From UBA965 sp040396955 (GTDB lineage: Bacteria; Chloroflexota; Chloroflexia; Chloroflexales; Roseiflexaceae), in the NCBI GenBank assembly GCA_040396955.1, contig JBBAWX010000013.1, positions 21,570-85,569 of the forward strand: 64,000 nucleotides of DNA, given 5' to 3'. Of this stretch, positions 49,997-58,663 are shown one piece after another. Position 1 is the first letter of the stretch. The number at the start of each line of letters is the position of its first letter. The translations under genes were made by a program, and so were the position numbers. The notes under the pieces were generated by a model, which was not told the DNA's origin, made no database searches, and was given only the letters and a program-made list of their open reading frames with translations.

Positions 49997-50037
49997 CCGC
50001 TCCATGACATCGTGCCATGTCATGGAGCGGTGCTTTG
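49997..50037. terminator. Hairpin between convergent genes
   Basis: Perfect 14-bp stem (49997-50010 with 50017-50030; arms CCGCTCCATGACAT and its complement) followed on the plus strand by TGCTTTG. It separates the antiporter operon from the secreted repeat protein on the minus strand and could serve both. Confidence 0.65.
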
Positions 50038-50041
50038 TGTG

Positions 50042-52099
50042 TTACCACCCCTTGTCGCGCAAGAGCTGATTGCCGAGCAATCCGAGTAGTACCTCGTAGG
50101 GGGTGCCGGCCAATTCGGGGTGCCACTCGAAGCGGGCGCGCTCGAAGTACTGCACCACGTAGGTTTGGCCGTTGTCGGGATTGACCTCGTAGAACTCTTC
50201 ACTGATGGGGTAGCCGTATTGCGCCAGACCGCCGGTGCTCTGCCAGTGCCGCTTGAAGGCGTTGCGCAGGGTGTGGCCGGTCTCCGCAAAGTAGAGTTGC
50301 CCGGGCTCGCTGGCCCCACTTTGGCGAGCAAAAGGCCCTGGTTGACGGGTGCGCGCAGATTCGGCGTAGTGCGTGCCAATCAACCCCAATAAGACCTCAT
50401 ACTCGGTGCCGGCAAGCTCGGGGTGGTGCTCGAAGCGGTTGCGCTCGAAGTACTGCACCAAGTAGACGTTGCCGTCGTCGTTGACCTCATAAAAGGGCTC
50501 TGAGGTGGGGAAGCCGAACTGTGCCAGACCACCGTGGTTGCGCCAGTAATCGAGGAAGGCGGGGGCGATGTCGTGGCCGGTCTCACGGGCGTAATACCCG
50601 TTGGAGTAGCCGTGGTTGACGCCACGAGTGACCGCACTGGCTGCCGAGTTGGGCAACGTGAGCGCTTCGTAGGTGCCGGAGCGCGTTTCACGGATGATGG
50701 TGAGTGGATGGTGGGTGGTGACGGCAATGAGTTTGCGGGTGCTGGCCCCATCGGCGAGGCGTTGCCAACTGAGGCCCCCGTCGGCACTGTAGTGGATGCC
50801 ACCCGAATCATGGGCTACGATGTTGTTGGGGAGCATGGGGTTGACCACCACGCTGGGTGGGCTTGTCAACGTTGCGTAGTCATACGGGCTACCGTCGCGG
50901 TATGCGTCACTAGCTGGCCAGTCGCCGGGTCGCGAGAGCGTGGCCACCGTGTGCCAACTCTGGCCGTTGTTGGTTGAGATATCGACAGCGAAACCGAATG
51001 GTCCGAAGACCGTACTGTCCCCTGCGAAATCAGCGTGGCGTAGTCTCACTTGGTGATTGGCGGTTGTTGCCCCATAAAACCCCAACATGGAGAGGTCAAT
51101 GTCGCTTGCATACGGGTACACTGCTAACCCAGGTTCGTATTGTTTGCGCCATTGCCCACCGTTGTCGGTGGAGATGTAGTGGGTGAAGTCGTACCCATTG
51201 GCCTCGCCGTCGGCACGCATCGACATGACGGTAGCGTCGATGTACGACCGTGGAATTTGCCATGTGTGAATATTGCCAAACACACCGTTGAAGCTACTGG
51301 CCCGGTTCTCCCACTCTTGTTGCATGCCGAATTGTAAGAAGATGTGGCATCGATCCCAGCGCTCACTGGCACTTGTAAACGGGTTGGTGGCGCGTGGTAA
51401 GTAATAATCACACACGCTGTCGAGTGAGCGCCACGCACTCGTCTGCCAACTTTGACCAGCGTTTGTGGAGGTGTACATGCGCATGCGGAAAGGGGTCGCC
51501 GATTTATCCCACGCTAGTACCCGCACTAAATTGGCATCAATCGGCGAAACAAATACGGCAGTAATGTGGGCATCGCGGATAGGGCGCGCCGCTTGCCAGT
51601 TTTGCCCGTTGTCGCGGCTCAGGTAGAGTTGTAGGCTAGAGCTTCGGCTACGAAATCCAGTGTCGGTTATCTCGATGTTTTGTGAGTAGACAGCATTGGA
51701 TCCATCAGACACCACAAAATCGACTTGGTGGGCGATGCGTCGTGGTGCCTGGGTCAAGGTCATGTGGTAGTGTTCGGATGGCGTGTCTGCGGTGTAGTAG
51801 AGCACTGTCAGGTAGGCATTCCCGCCGGGTGCACACTGGACGGTCACAATTTGTGCGGTGTCACCGGTCGGCCATGGATAATTGGTGAGTTGGCGACCGG
51901 TGCGCCAGTTGTAAGCGTTGCCGGATTTTGACCAGATGACATCACCGTTGAAGGTGTCGAAACAGGCCACATTGTTGAGTTGATTTCCATCCACCTCTTG
52001 CCAGCTCAGTGGTGCCGCCAGAGCGCTGTGTGTGGGTCGCACAAAAAAGGTGCTTGCCAGTGCAATGAGGAGTCCCCAGATCAATGGTGAATGCCGCAT
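50042..52099 (-). CDS. Secreted protein with Asp-box repeats and two Chloroflexota-type GGLxQFGFP repeats (paralogue A)
   Basis: A 685-residue exported protein. A signal peptide (MRHSPLIWGLLIALAS) precedes a domain of about 430 residues with BNR-like turns (SRDNGQNWQ, STDNGGQWRK, STNNGQSWH, SADGGLSWQ). The C-terminal 190 residues hold two copies of a roughly 75-residue repeat: TGHDIAPAFLDYWRNHGGLA...FGFP...VQYFERNRFEHHPELAGTEYEVLLGLIG and a second ending LLGNQLL. I know that repeat from Chloroflexota secreted proteins; its ligand is unknown. The protein is the closest relative of the next gene, with which it shares identical DNA over the C-terminal half. Function unknown. Confidence 0.75.
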   Translation of the reverse strand: MRHSPLIWGLLIALASTFFVRPTHSALAAPLSWQEVDGNQLNNVACFDTFNGDVIWSKSGNAYNWRTGRQLTNYPWPTGDTAQIVTVQCAPGGNAYLTVLYYTADTPSEHYHMTLTQAPRRIAHQVDFVVSDGSNAVYSQNIEITDTGFRSRSSSLQLYLSRDNGQNWQAARPIRDAHITAVFVSPIDANLVRVLAWDKSATPFRMRMYTSTNAGQSWQTSAWRSLDSVCDYYLPRATNPFTSASERWDRCHIFLQFGMQQEWENRASSFNGVFGNIHTWQIPRSYIDATVMSMRADGEANGYDFTHYISTDNGGQWRKQYEPGLAVYPYASDIDLSMLGFYGATTANHQVRLRHADFAGDSTVFGPFGFAVDISTNNGQSWHTVATLSRPGDWPASDAYRDGSPYDYATLTSPPSVVVNPMLPNNIVAHDSGGIHYSADGGLSWQRLADGASTRKLIAVTTHHPLTIIRETRSGTYEALTLPNSAASAVTRGVNHGYSNGYYARETGHDIAPAFLDYWRNHGGLAQFGFPTSEPFYEVNDDGNVYLVQYFERNRFEHHPELAGTEYEVLLGLIGTHYAESARTRQPGPFARQSGASEPGQLYFAETGHTLRNAFKRHWQSTGGLAQYGYPISEEFYEVNPDNGQTYVVQYFERARFEWHPELAGTPYEVLLGLLGNQLLRDKGW
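50139..50776 (-). repeat. Identical DNA segment, copy A
   Basis: About 638 bases identical base for base, by eye, to 52254-52891 (offset 2115). Bases on both sides, about 50042-50138 and 50777-50830, are similar with scattered differences, and beyond that the two genes diverge strongly. Confidence 0.9.
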
Positions 52100-52156
52100 A
52101 TCCGTCTCTCCTGCGCAAAAATCGCCGATGTGTGGTGTTTTTTCATTACTGCACGT

Positions 52157-54181
52157 TTACCACCCTTTGTCGTGCAACAACTGATTGCCGAGCAACCCAA
52201 GCAACACTTCGTAGGGGGTGCCGATGAGCTCGGGGTGCCACTCAAAGCGGGCACGCTCGAAGTACTGCACCACGTAGGTTTGGCCGTTGTCGGGATTGAC
52301 CTCGTAGAACTCTTCACTGATGGGGTAGCCGTATTGCGCCAGACCGCCGGTGCTCTGCCAGTGCCGCTTGAAGGCGTTGCGCAGGGTGTGGCCGGTCTCC
52401 GCAAAGTAGAGTTGCCCGGGCTCGCTGGCCCCACTTTGGCGAGCAAAAGGCCCTGGTTGACGGGTGCGCGCAGATTCGGCGTAGTGCGTGCCAATCAACC
52501 CCAATAAGACCTCATACTCGGTGCCGGCAAGCTCGGGGTGGTGCTCGAAGCGGTTGCGCTCGAAGTACTGCACCAAGTAGACGTTGCCGTCGTCGTTGAC
52601 CTCATAAAAGGGCTCTGAGGTGGGGAAGCCGAACTGTGCCAGACCACCGTGGTTGCGCCAGTAATCGAGGAAGGCGGGGGCGATGTCGTGGCCGGTCTCA
52701 CGGGCGTAATACCCGTTGGAGTAGCCGTGGTTGACGCCACGAGTGACCGCACTGGCTGCCGAGTTGGGCAACGTGAGCGCTTCGTAGGTGCCGGAGCGCG
52801 TTTCACGGATGATGGTGAGTGGATGGTGGGTGGTGACGGCAATGAGTTTGCGGGTGCTGGCCCCATCGGCGAGGCGTTGCCAACTGAGGCCACCGTCGGC
52901 GCTGTAGTGGATGCCACCCGAATCATGGGCCACGATGTTGTTGGGGAGCATGGGGTTAAACACGACGCTCGGTGCGATGACTGCAAAATCGATAGCCCGC
53001 CCATCGTGGTAGGGGTCGACCGCCGGCCAATCGCTGGGCTGTGACAACGTGGCTGTGGTACTCCACGTTTGCCCGTTGTTGGTCGAAATCTCAACATCGA
53101 AGCTAAATGCGCCGTAGATGGTGCTGTACTCGGGGCGCTGGGTGTGCGCAAGGCGCACCAAATGCCTGGCGGTGGTGGTCGCATATACGTTGAAGGCGAA
53201 ATAGTTTTCGTGAGACGCATACGGCGTAAACGTGCGCGTCAGATCCAGTTGTTGGCGCCAGCTTTGCCCATTGTCGACTGACACGTAGTGCGTGAAATCG
53301 AAGCCGCCATAGACCTCACTGCCGTTTTCGTTGTGGTCGGAAACAACCGTCTGAGTGACGTGATGCCGTGGCGTCTGCCATGAAAAGATGCTGCCGAAGA
53401 TGCTGAGATCGGTGGCCCAATGCGGGCGGATGTCGAAGAGTAACTCCGGATTGCACTGATCCCATAAGACGGGGTGCGTGGCATCAAATGAATCACGCAA
53501 ATCGGCGTTTTTGGCGGGATCAAGCGCATCACAGACGTGGGGCAGGCTCCGCCATGCGCTACTCGACCAGCGTTGGCCGGCAGTGGTGGATGTGTGCATG
53601 CGCATGCGGTACGGGCGCGTTTTTTTGTCGAGCTCAAGCACACGCACGAGATTGGCGTCGATGGGTGAAATATACATGGCCTTGATTTGCGCCGAATTGA
53701 TGGCTGCGCCATTGCTCCACGTTTGCCCGTTGTTGCTACTCCGTTGCAGAATGAACGGAGTCACGGCGAATTCAGCGTTGTAGATCATGCCCGACCCATC
53801 CCAGGCCACATAGTTGGGCATCACGTCGATGCGCGTGGGTGGTTGGGTCAAAGTGCGCTGATAGGTGCCGTCTTCACCACCGGGATAGGGGAAGTAGGTT
53901 TCGACATAGACGTTGCCCCCGGGAGCACAGAGAACCCGGTTGGTCCAGTTGGGGGCCCAGCTGGTGTCGGTGAGTTGTTGACCGGTGCGCCAGTTGTAGG
54001 CGTTGCCCTCCTTGCTCCAAAAAACCTCATCGTGGAGTGTGTCGAAACAGGCAAAATTGTCCATCCCGTTGCCATTGATCCGTTGCCAGCTCGGTGGCGC
54101 AGCCTGAGCGTGGGCACCAACTGGCAACAATGCCGCAATCAGTGCAAGCAGACATCCCACCATCCATCCCATGCGTCGCAT
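52157..54181 (-). CDS. Secreted protein with Asp-box repeats and two Chloroflexota-type GGLxQFGFP repeats (paralogue B)
   Basis: A 674-residue paralogue of the preceding gene. Its signal peptide is MRRMGWMVGCLLALIAALLPVGAHA, with AAGGAG six bases before the ATG at 54181; the long in-frame extension upstream crosses an A+T-rich regulatory region and is rejected. The N-terminal 420 residues share layout and motifs (MDNFACFDT, NAYNWRTGQQLT, ISPIDANLVRVLELDKK, SADGGLSWQ) with paralogue A but with many substitutions and indels. The C-terminal 270 residues are nearly identical, including both GGL...FG.P / QYFER repeats. Only 57 bases separate the pair, so they are a tandem duplication and likely one transcript. 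Confidence 0.75.
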   Translation of the reverse strand: MRRMGWMVGCLLALIAALLPVGAHAQAAPPSWQRINGNGMDNFACFDTLHDEVFWSKEGNAYNWRTGQQLTDTSWAPNWTNRVLCAPGGNVYVETYFPYPGGEDGTYQRTLTQPPTRIDVMPNYVAWDGSGMIYNAEFAVTPFILQRSSNNGQTWSNGAAINSAQIKAMYISPIDANLVRVLELDKKTRPYRMRMHTSTTAGQRWSSSAWRSLPHVCDALDPAKNADLRDSFDATHPVLWDQCNPELLFDIRPHWATDLSIFGSIFSWQTPRHHVTQTVVSDHNENGSEVYGGFDFTHYVSVDNGQSWRQQLDLTRTFTPYASHENYFAFNVYATTTARHLVRLAHTQRPEYSTIYGAFSFDVEISTNNGQTWSTTATLSQPSDWPAVDPYHDGRAIDFAVIAPSVVFNPMLPNNIVAHDSGGIHYSADGGLSWQRLADGASTRKLIAVTTHHPLTIIRETRSGTYEALTLPNSAASAVTRGVNHGYSNGYYARETGHDIAPAFLDYWRNHGGLAQFGFPTSEPFYEVNDDGNVYLVQYFERNRFEHHPELAGTEYEVLLGLIGTHYAESARTRQPGPFARQSGASEPGQLYFAETGHTLRNAFKRHWQSTGGLAQYGYPISEEFYEVNPDNGQTYVVQYFERARFEWHPELIGTPYEVLLGLLGNQLLHDKGW
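52254..52891 (-). repeat. Identical DNA segment, copy B
   Basis: Partner of 50139-50776. It covers the coding part for the end of the last Asp-box region and most of the two C-terminal repeats. Confidence 0.9.
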
Positions 54182-54499
54182 GCCGTACTCCTTGATCTGT
54201 GATTGATCGCACATTCTTTGACGATTGCCGTGATTCCCCTGATTATGCGTGGAAATGACGTCCCGTGTATATGGATTGTTGAGTCGAAATGGCTTACAAA
54301 ACCCTGAAATATACATAACAATGCTCACCGGATGCTGAAAATTATAAAGCAGTTTTTTGGAAATGTATGTCATACGTATTGTAAAGAACATACTCGCGCC
54401 CTTTTCCACATATACGGAACTCTTGATGCACATCATGCGTCATCAGAAAAGCGCATGAATTGCGCATCGTGGCTGACATATGCGAGGACACACACACCG
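54182..54499. other. Divergent intergenic region, 318 bases
   Basis: A+T-rich gap between the minus-strand repeat-protein pair and the plus-strand amine oxidases. It should hold promoters in both directions, but I find no convincing -35/-10 pair. Two features stand out: GATC-containing repeats near 54196-54210 and a short GTATG-T-CATAC inverted repeat near 54365. No credible gene; open frames here lack coding character. Confidence 0.5.
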
Positions 54500-55918
54500 A
54501 TGACAAACCGCAGGCGATTTTTGCACCTCATGGCTCAAGGCGCGCTTTGGACGGGGATGCGCCACGTTGCGAATGCACAAGTGGTCACACCCGCGCAAGC
54601 ACCTACCACCACGCAAAGCGAGACTTCACCCTATGATGTCATTGTGGTGGGGGCTGGGATGGCCGGATTGGCGGCTGCGCGCACCATTGCGGATGCTGGG
54701 TACCGCGTAGTGGTGCTTGAGGCGCGCGAGCGGGTTGGTGGTCGCGTGTGGAGTTGGTCGGGGTGGGGTTCACCCATCGAGCTCGGTGCCAACTGGATTC
54801 ACACCATCAAGGGGAATCCGTTGGTGACACTGGCCAAACAGGCGGGTGTGACAACCACGCTCGATCCTGAAGAAGACGGTGAAGAATTACTCATCGACAC
54901 GGTCAATCGCAAGACGATGACCGGACAAGCCCTTGAGTCGCAGTATGATCGTGCCTATCGCATCATTGATAGTGCATCGTCCATAGCCGAAAAATTAAAC
55001 AAAGACGTGTCGTTGCGTGCAGCTATCAGTCAGGTGGCGGAGTACAAACGCTTGAAACCGGCCGATAAGCGTTTGTTTGAAAGCATGTTGGCACAACTTA
55101 TCGACGATGAATATGCAGTAGAAGCCGAAAAATTGTCGGCTTGGTGGTACGATGCCGAAACAAGCGCCTTTCGTGGCGGTGATGTCTTTGTGAATGGTGG
55201 GTATGATGGCATCCCCAAGTGGTTGGCCCGTGGCCTCGACATTGTCTACAACACGGTGGTCAACCAGATTGCCTGGGGCAGTGGTGGCGTGAGTGTGACC
55301 GCTGGGGCGACCACGTGGCAAGCCAAATCGGTCATCGTCACATTACCGCTCGGGGTGCTGAAAGCCAATCGCGTGACTTTTAGTCCGGCGCTGCCGGCCG
55401 CCTATCAAACTGCCATCCAACAACTCGCCATGGGAGTGCTGAATCGGAGTATTTTGAAATTTGACACGGCATTTTGGGGCAACACCTATGACACATTTAG
55501 CGTGATTGGTACGGACCCCCATCAGTGGTACCAGTTCATCCCGCTGAATATCCCGCATGGCATACCGGCACTTGCTGCCTTTCATGCGGGGAGCAATGCA
55601 CGGGCACTCGAACAAAAAAGTGACACCCAGTTGGCCGCTGAGATGACTGCCATTGTGCAAAAAGCGTTTGGTACGAAGCTGACGAGCACGGGTGTGGTCA
55701 CCACACGTTGGGGACAAGATCCGTTCGCACTCGGGTCGTATTCGTATGTGCCGGTGGGGAGTCCATTCCGAGCCCGATCGGTGTTGGCAACCCCGGTGAG
55801 TGCCCAGTTGGCGTTTGCTGGTGAGGCCTATACCACCACCGACCCTGCGACCGTGCATGGGGCGTATATGAGTGGGATCGCTCGTGCTCAGCAATGCATC
55901 GCACAATTGAAGGTATAA
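54500..55918 (+). CDS. Flavin monoamine oxidase-family protein with Tat signal (paralogue 1)
   Basis: A 472-residue FAD-dependent amine oxidase. The N-terminus MTNRRRFLHLMAQGALWTGM is a twin-arginine signal, so the folded flavoprotein is exported. FAD site: DVIVVGAGMAGLAAARTIADA and VVLEARERVGGRVWSW; next LGANWIHTIKGNP, and at the C-terminus FAGEAYTTTDPATVHGAYMSG, the second FAD motif of amine oxidases. Polyamine, tyramine or similar amines are family substrates; this one is unknown. The ATG at 54500 has GAGGA 11 bases upstream; an in-frame ATG at 54455 is an alternative. It is followed 31 bases later by a paralogue. Confidence 0.87.
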   Translation: MTNRRRFLHLMAQGALWTGMRHVANAQVVTPAQAPTTTQSETSPYDVIVVGAGMAGLAAARTIADAGYRVVVLEARERVGGRVWSWSGWGSPIELGANWIHTIKGNPLVTLAKQAGVTTTLDPEEDGEELLIDTVNRKTMTGQALESQYDRAYRIIDSASSIAEKLNKDVSLRAAISQVAEYKRLKPADKRLFESMLAQLIDDEYAVEAEKLSAWWYDAETSAFRGGDVFVNGGYDGIPKWLARGLDIVYNTVVNQIAWGSGGVSVTAGATTWQAKSVIVTLPLGVLKANRVTFSPALPAAYQTAIQQLAMGVLNRSILKFDTAFWGNTYDTFSVIGTDPHQWYQFIPLNIPHGIPALAAFHAGSNARALEQKSDTQLAAEMTAIVQKAFGTKLTSTGVVTTRWGQDPFALGSYSYVPVGSPFRARSVLATPVSAQLAFAGEAYTTTDPATVHGAYMSGIARAQQCIAQLKV

Positions 55919-55949
55919 TTGCCACACGCATGGCAAATAGGAGTGAGAA

Positions 55950-57428
55950 ATGATGAAGCGCCGGCAATTTTTGCGGCTGTTGCTCCAGAGCACGGTCTTG
56001 GTGGGGTGTGCCCAAGCACCACTCCCAGACGAGCCCACATTGGACGAGCCCGTATTGGACGAGCCCGTATTGGACGAGGCCCCACTGAAAGGTGGGGAGG
56101 TGGTACAACCTACCGCTGCCTCGATACCGGTTACAGAGGTGGATGTGGTCGTCATCGGAGCAGGCATTGCCGGAGTGGCAGCAGCGCGTGCTATCAGTGA
56201 TGCTGGCTATCGTGTGCACATCATCGAAGCGCGCGACCGCGTGGGTGGGCGCATCTGGAGTTGGAGTGATTGGGGTGCGCCGATCGAGCTGGGTGCCAAT
56301 TGGATTCACACGGCCGACGGCAACCCGATTGCCAAGCTAGCCAAAAAAGCCGGTGTGGCCACGCAATCTGACCCCGAAGAGGGCGAAGAAGTGATGATTG
56401 ACCTGGTGGCAGGGGGACGTCGCCTGAGTGAAGCCGAGGTCGAGTCGTGGTACGACCGTATTGAGCAGATCTTGGATGACGTCTACGACGATGCGGGCGA
56501 CGCTGATGACACGCAAAGTGTGTGGGATGCGATTGCGGCACACCCCCGGTATCAGAAGCTCGACGCTGAGCAACGCCGCTTTGTGGATGCCGTCATTGTC
56601 CAGGTCATCAACGATGAATATGCGGCTCCGGCCACAGCACTGTCGTGGAAGTACTTCAACCATGGCGAAGAAGCCTACGACGGTGACGATCTCTTTGTGG
56701 TGGGCGGGTATGATCGTATCCCAGCCATGCTTGCCGATGGGCTGCCTATTGCGTTGAACACGGTGGTTGATCGTGTGCAGTGGAGCGCAGACGGAGTCAC
56801 TGTGTGGGCGGGGGCGCAGTCTTGGCAGGCGAGTGCCGTGATTGTGACCGTACCACTGGGTGTGCTCCAGGCCGGTGATGTCCAATTTGAGCCACCGCTG
56901 GGCGATGCCTACACATGGTCAATCAACGCCTTGGCCATGGGCACACTGGATCGTTGTGTATTGCAGTTTGATTCCGTGTTTTGGGATGAAGAGCTGACGA
57001 CGATAAGCGTGATTGGCGAAGATTCCCAACGTTGGTACCAGTTCATCCCGCTCAACAATGCGCTCGGTATCCCGGCTTTGGCCGGTTTCAACGCTGGAGC
57101 GGCCGCTGACGATCTCGAGACATACAGTGACGAGGAGTTGATTGCCGAGATGGTGGCCGTCTTGCAAAGCGCCTTTGCTACCGAAGAATTTGCGGTGGTC
57201 GACGCTAAAATTGTGCGTTGGAAGGCCGACCCGTATGCCCGTGGCTCGTACTCGTACGTGCCCGTGGGTGGCGATTTCACGGCTCGGCAGGTGCTCAGTG
57301 AACCCTTGCACGACGTCATCTTTTTTGCGGGGGAAGCATGGACCACCACAGACCCAGCCACGGTACACGGCGCGTACCAGAGCGGTCTCGCTAGTGCTGA
57401 GGCCTGTCTAGCGTATCTGCGCGACTAA
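55950..57428 (+). CDS. Flavin monoamine oxidase-family lipoprotein with Tat signal (paralogue 2)
   Basis: A 492-residue paralogue of the previous gene, with AGGAG before MMKRRQFLRLLLQSTVLVGC. The KRRQFL twin-arginine motif followed by lipobox LVGC marks a Tat-exported lipoprotein. A 15-base tandem repeat encodes a DEPVL-type linker after the lipid Cys. The FAD motifs are VDVVVIGAGIAGVAAARAI, HIIEARDRVGGRIWSWS, LGANWIHTADGNP and FAGEAWTTTDPATVHGAYQSG. The first paralogue has no lipobox, so one is soluble or loosely held outside and the other is membrane-tethered. A terminator follows. Confidence 0.87.
   Translation: MMKRRQFLRLLLQSTVLVGCAQAPLPDEPTLDEPVLDEPVLDEAPLKGGEVVQPTAASIPVTEVDVVVIGAGIAGVAAARAISDAGYRVHIIEARDRVGGRIWSWSDWGAPIELGANWIHTADGNPIAKLAKKAGVATQSDPEEGEEVMIDLVAGGRRLSEAEVESWYDRIEQILDDVYDDAGDADDTQSVWDAIAAHPRYQKLDAEQRRFVDAVIVQVINDEYAAPATALSWKYFNHGEEAYDGDDLFVVGGYDRIPAMLADGLPIALNTVVDRVQWSADGVTVWAGAQSWQASAVIVTVPLGVLQAGDVQFEPPLGDAYTWSINALAMGTLDRCVLQFDSVFWDEELTTISVIGEDSQRWYQFIPLNNALGIPALAGFNAGAAADDLETYSDEELIAEMVAVLQSAFATEEFAVVDAKIVRWKADPYARGSYSYVPVGGDFTARQVLSEPLHDVIFFAGEAWTTTDPATVHGAYQSGLASAEACLAYLRD
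56028..56078 (+). repeat. 15-base tandem repeat in the lipoprotein linker
   Basis: Three complete units of GACGAGCCCGTATTG (the first with three differences) and a partial fourth. Each unit encodes five residues of the Asp-Glu-Pro-rich linker, so changes in copy number keep the frame. Confidence 0.9.
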
Positions 57429-57440
57429 TGTTGCGCGCAT

Positions 57441-57478
57441 ACACCCCTGCACTGCAACGCAGTGCAGGGGTGTGTTTT
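57441..57478 (+). terminator. Rho-independent terminator of the amine oxidase pair
   Basis: Perfect 15-bp stem ACACCCCTGCACTGC / GCAGTGCAGGGGTGT with loop AAC, then GTTTT. It lies between the second oxidase and the convergent oxidoreductase gene. Confidence 0.9.
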
Positions 57479-57485
57479 GTATGTT

Positions 57486-58505
57486 TTATCGTGCCAACTG
57501 GCTCACAATTTGGTCATCCCAGGCTTGTGGCAGAGCCACACGACCACCCTGTTGGGCGCTCACATAGCAGCCAAACATGACGTCTTGGTTGCGGGCAGCC
57601 ATGGCGATGCGCGTGGGGAAGGTGCGCCAATCACCGCCGCCGACGAGGACCTGGTGTAGATGGGCAAACAAGGCGGCTTGGGCGACGCCATCGTCGTGTG
57701 GCCAGCCGGTGACCCCGGGGTGCATGCCCCGCGCATCCCACAGGCACCAGCCCTGATTGAGTGACACCCAGATGCGCCCGGCGGTGCCGAGGATGTCGAT
57801 TTGTTGCTGGTAGTAGAGGCCGGTTTCGCCAGGGACTTCGGGAGCAGAATCGCCGGCGTTGAGCCACAGTCGCGCATCACCGAGACCAATGACGGCGCTG
57901 GTGTCGGCGGGCACGGGCGTCGTACCGAAGTACTCGACACCCGTGCAGGTGGCCTGCACCCACTGCGGCGCGGGCAAGCCGCTGACGTGGGCGGCGGTGA
58001 GCGCCAAATCGAGGATGTGCGGGCCCTGCTCGAGGATGTTGACACGCGTGCTGGCGCGGATGGCGCGAACGTCGCCGATATGCCGGTCAGCGAGGAGTTG
58101 CCAGATGTGTTGCCAATGGGGCATCCACTGATACTGCGTATTGACGGCGATGAGGCGATTATTCCCGAGCGCTGCGAGGGCGCGGCTTTCACTGGGAGTC
58201 AGGGCAATCGGTTTTTCAATGAGCACGGCAGGGGCACCGGCGGTGATGGCCTGCTGTACGATGCTGAGGCGAATCTGGGGCGGGGTGACGATGTCGACGA
58301 GGTCGGGCTGAGTGGCGGCAATGGCCTGCGCCATGTCGCTATAGCGCGCTGCAATGCCAAAGTGGTCGGCAGTGTGGGCCAGCTTGCTGGCATCGAGATC
58401 GCAGATGCCCACGATGTCGACGAGCGGCTGAGCCTGCATGGCGGCCAGGTGGGCTTGGGCGCGAGCCCCACAGCCGATTTGTAGAATACGGAGGCGACGT
58501 GACAT
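57486..58505 (-). CDS. Gfo/Idh/MocA family oxidoreductase
   Basis: A 339-residue NAD(P)-dependent sugar-type dehydrogenase. The Rossmann start is RILQIGCGARAQAHLAAM, then VDIVGICDLDASKLAHTADHFG and the EKP motif in VLIEKPIALT. The C-terminal half is the family's alpha/beta substrate domain, with HILDLALTAAHVSG in the region of the catalytic His. Substrates in the family range from inositols to glucose-fructose; no specific one can be named. It is convergent with the amine oxidases and divergent from the FhuF-like gene. Confidence 0.85.
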   Translation of the reverse strand: MSRRLRILQIGCGARAQAHLAAMQAQPLVDIVGICDLDASKLAHTADHFGIAARYSDMAQAIAATQPDLVDIVTPPQIRLSIVQQAITAGAPAVLIEKPIALTPSESRALAALGNNRLIAVNTQYQWMPHWQHIWQLLADRHIGDVRAIRASTRVNILEQGPHILDLALTAAHVSGLPAPQWVQATCTGVEYFGTTPVPADTSAVIGLGDARLWLNAGDSAPEVPGETGLYYQQQIDILGTAGRIWVSLNQGWCLWDARGMHPGVTGWPHDDGVAQAALFAHLHQVLVGGGDWRTFPTRIAMAARNQDVMFGCYVSAQQGGRVALPQAWDDQIVSQLAR

Positions 58506-58663
58506 AGACGTACCCTGACTTTCTGTCGTACACGACGATGGATGATGAGCCTTATTGTAGGTGAAATTGTGATGGGTGATGTGGCGTACGGCAAATGAAA
58601 CCGGTTATGATACGGTGTAGGCACGCGCTGCCATCAGCGGGGCACACATGAGGACTATGGGCG

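Noticed and set aside
50042..54181. Insertion sequence or other mobile element behind the duplicated DNA
   Set aside because: No transposase, terminal inverted repeats or target duplications are visible; the identity follows two paralogous genes in register, as in tandem duplication with conversion.
54182..54436. N-terminal extension of repeat-protein paralogue B
   Set aside because: The extension precedes a good signal peptide that has its own ribosome-binding site, and crosses A+T-rich non-coding DNA.
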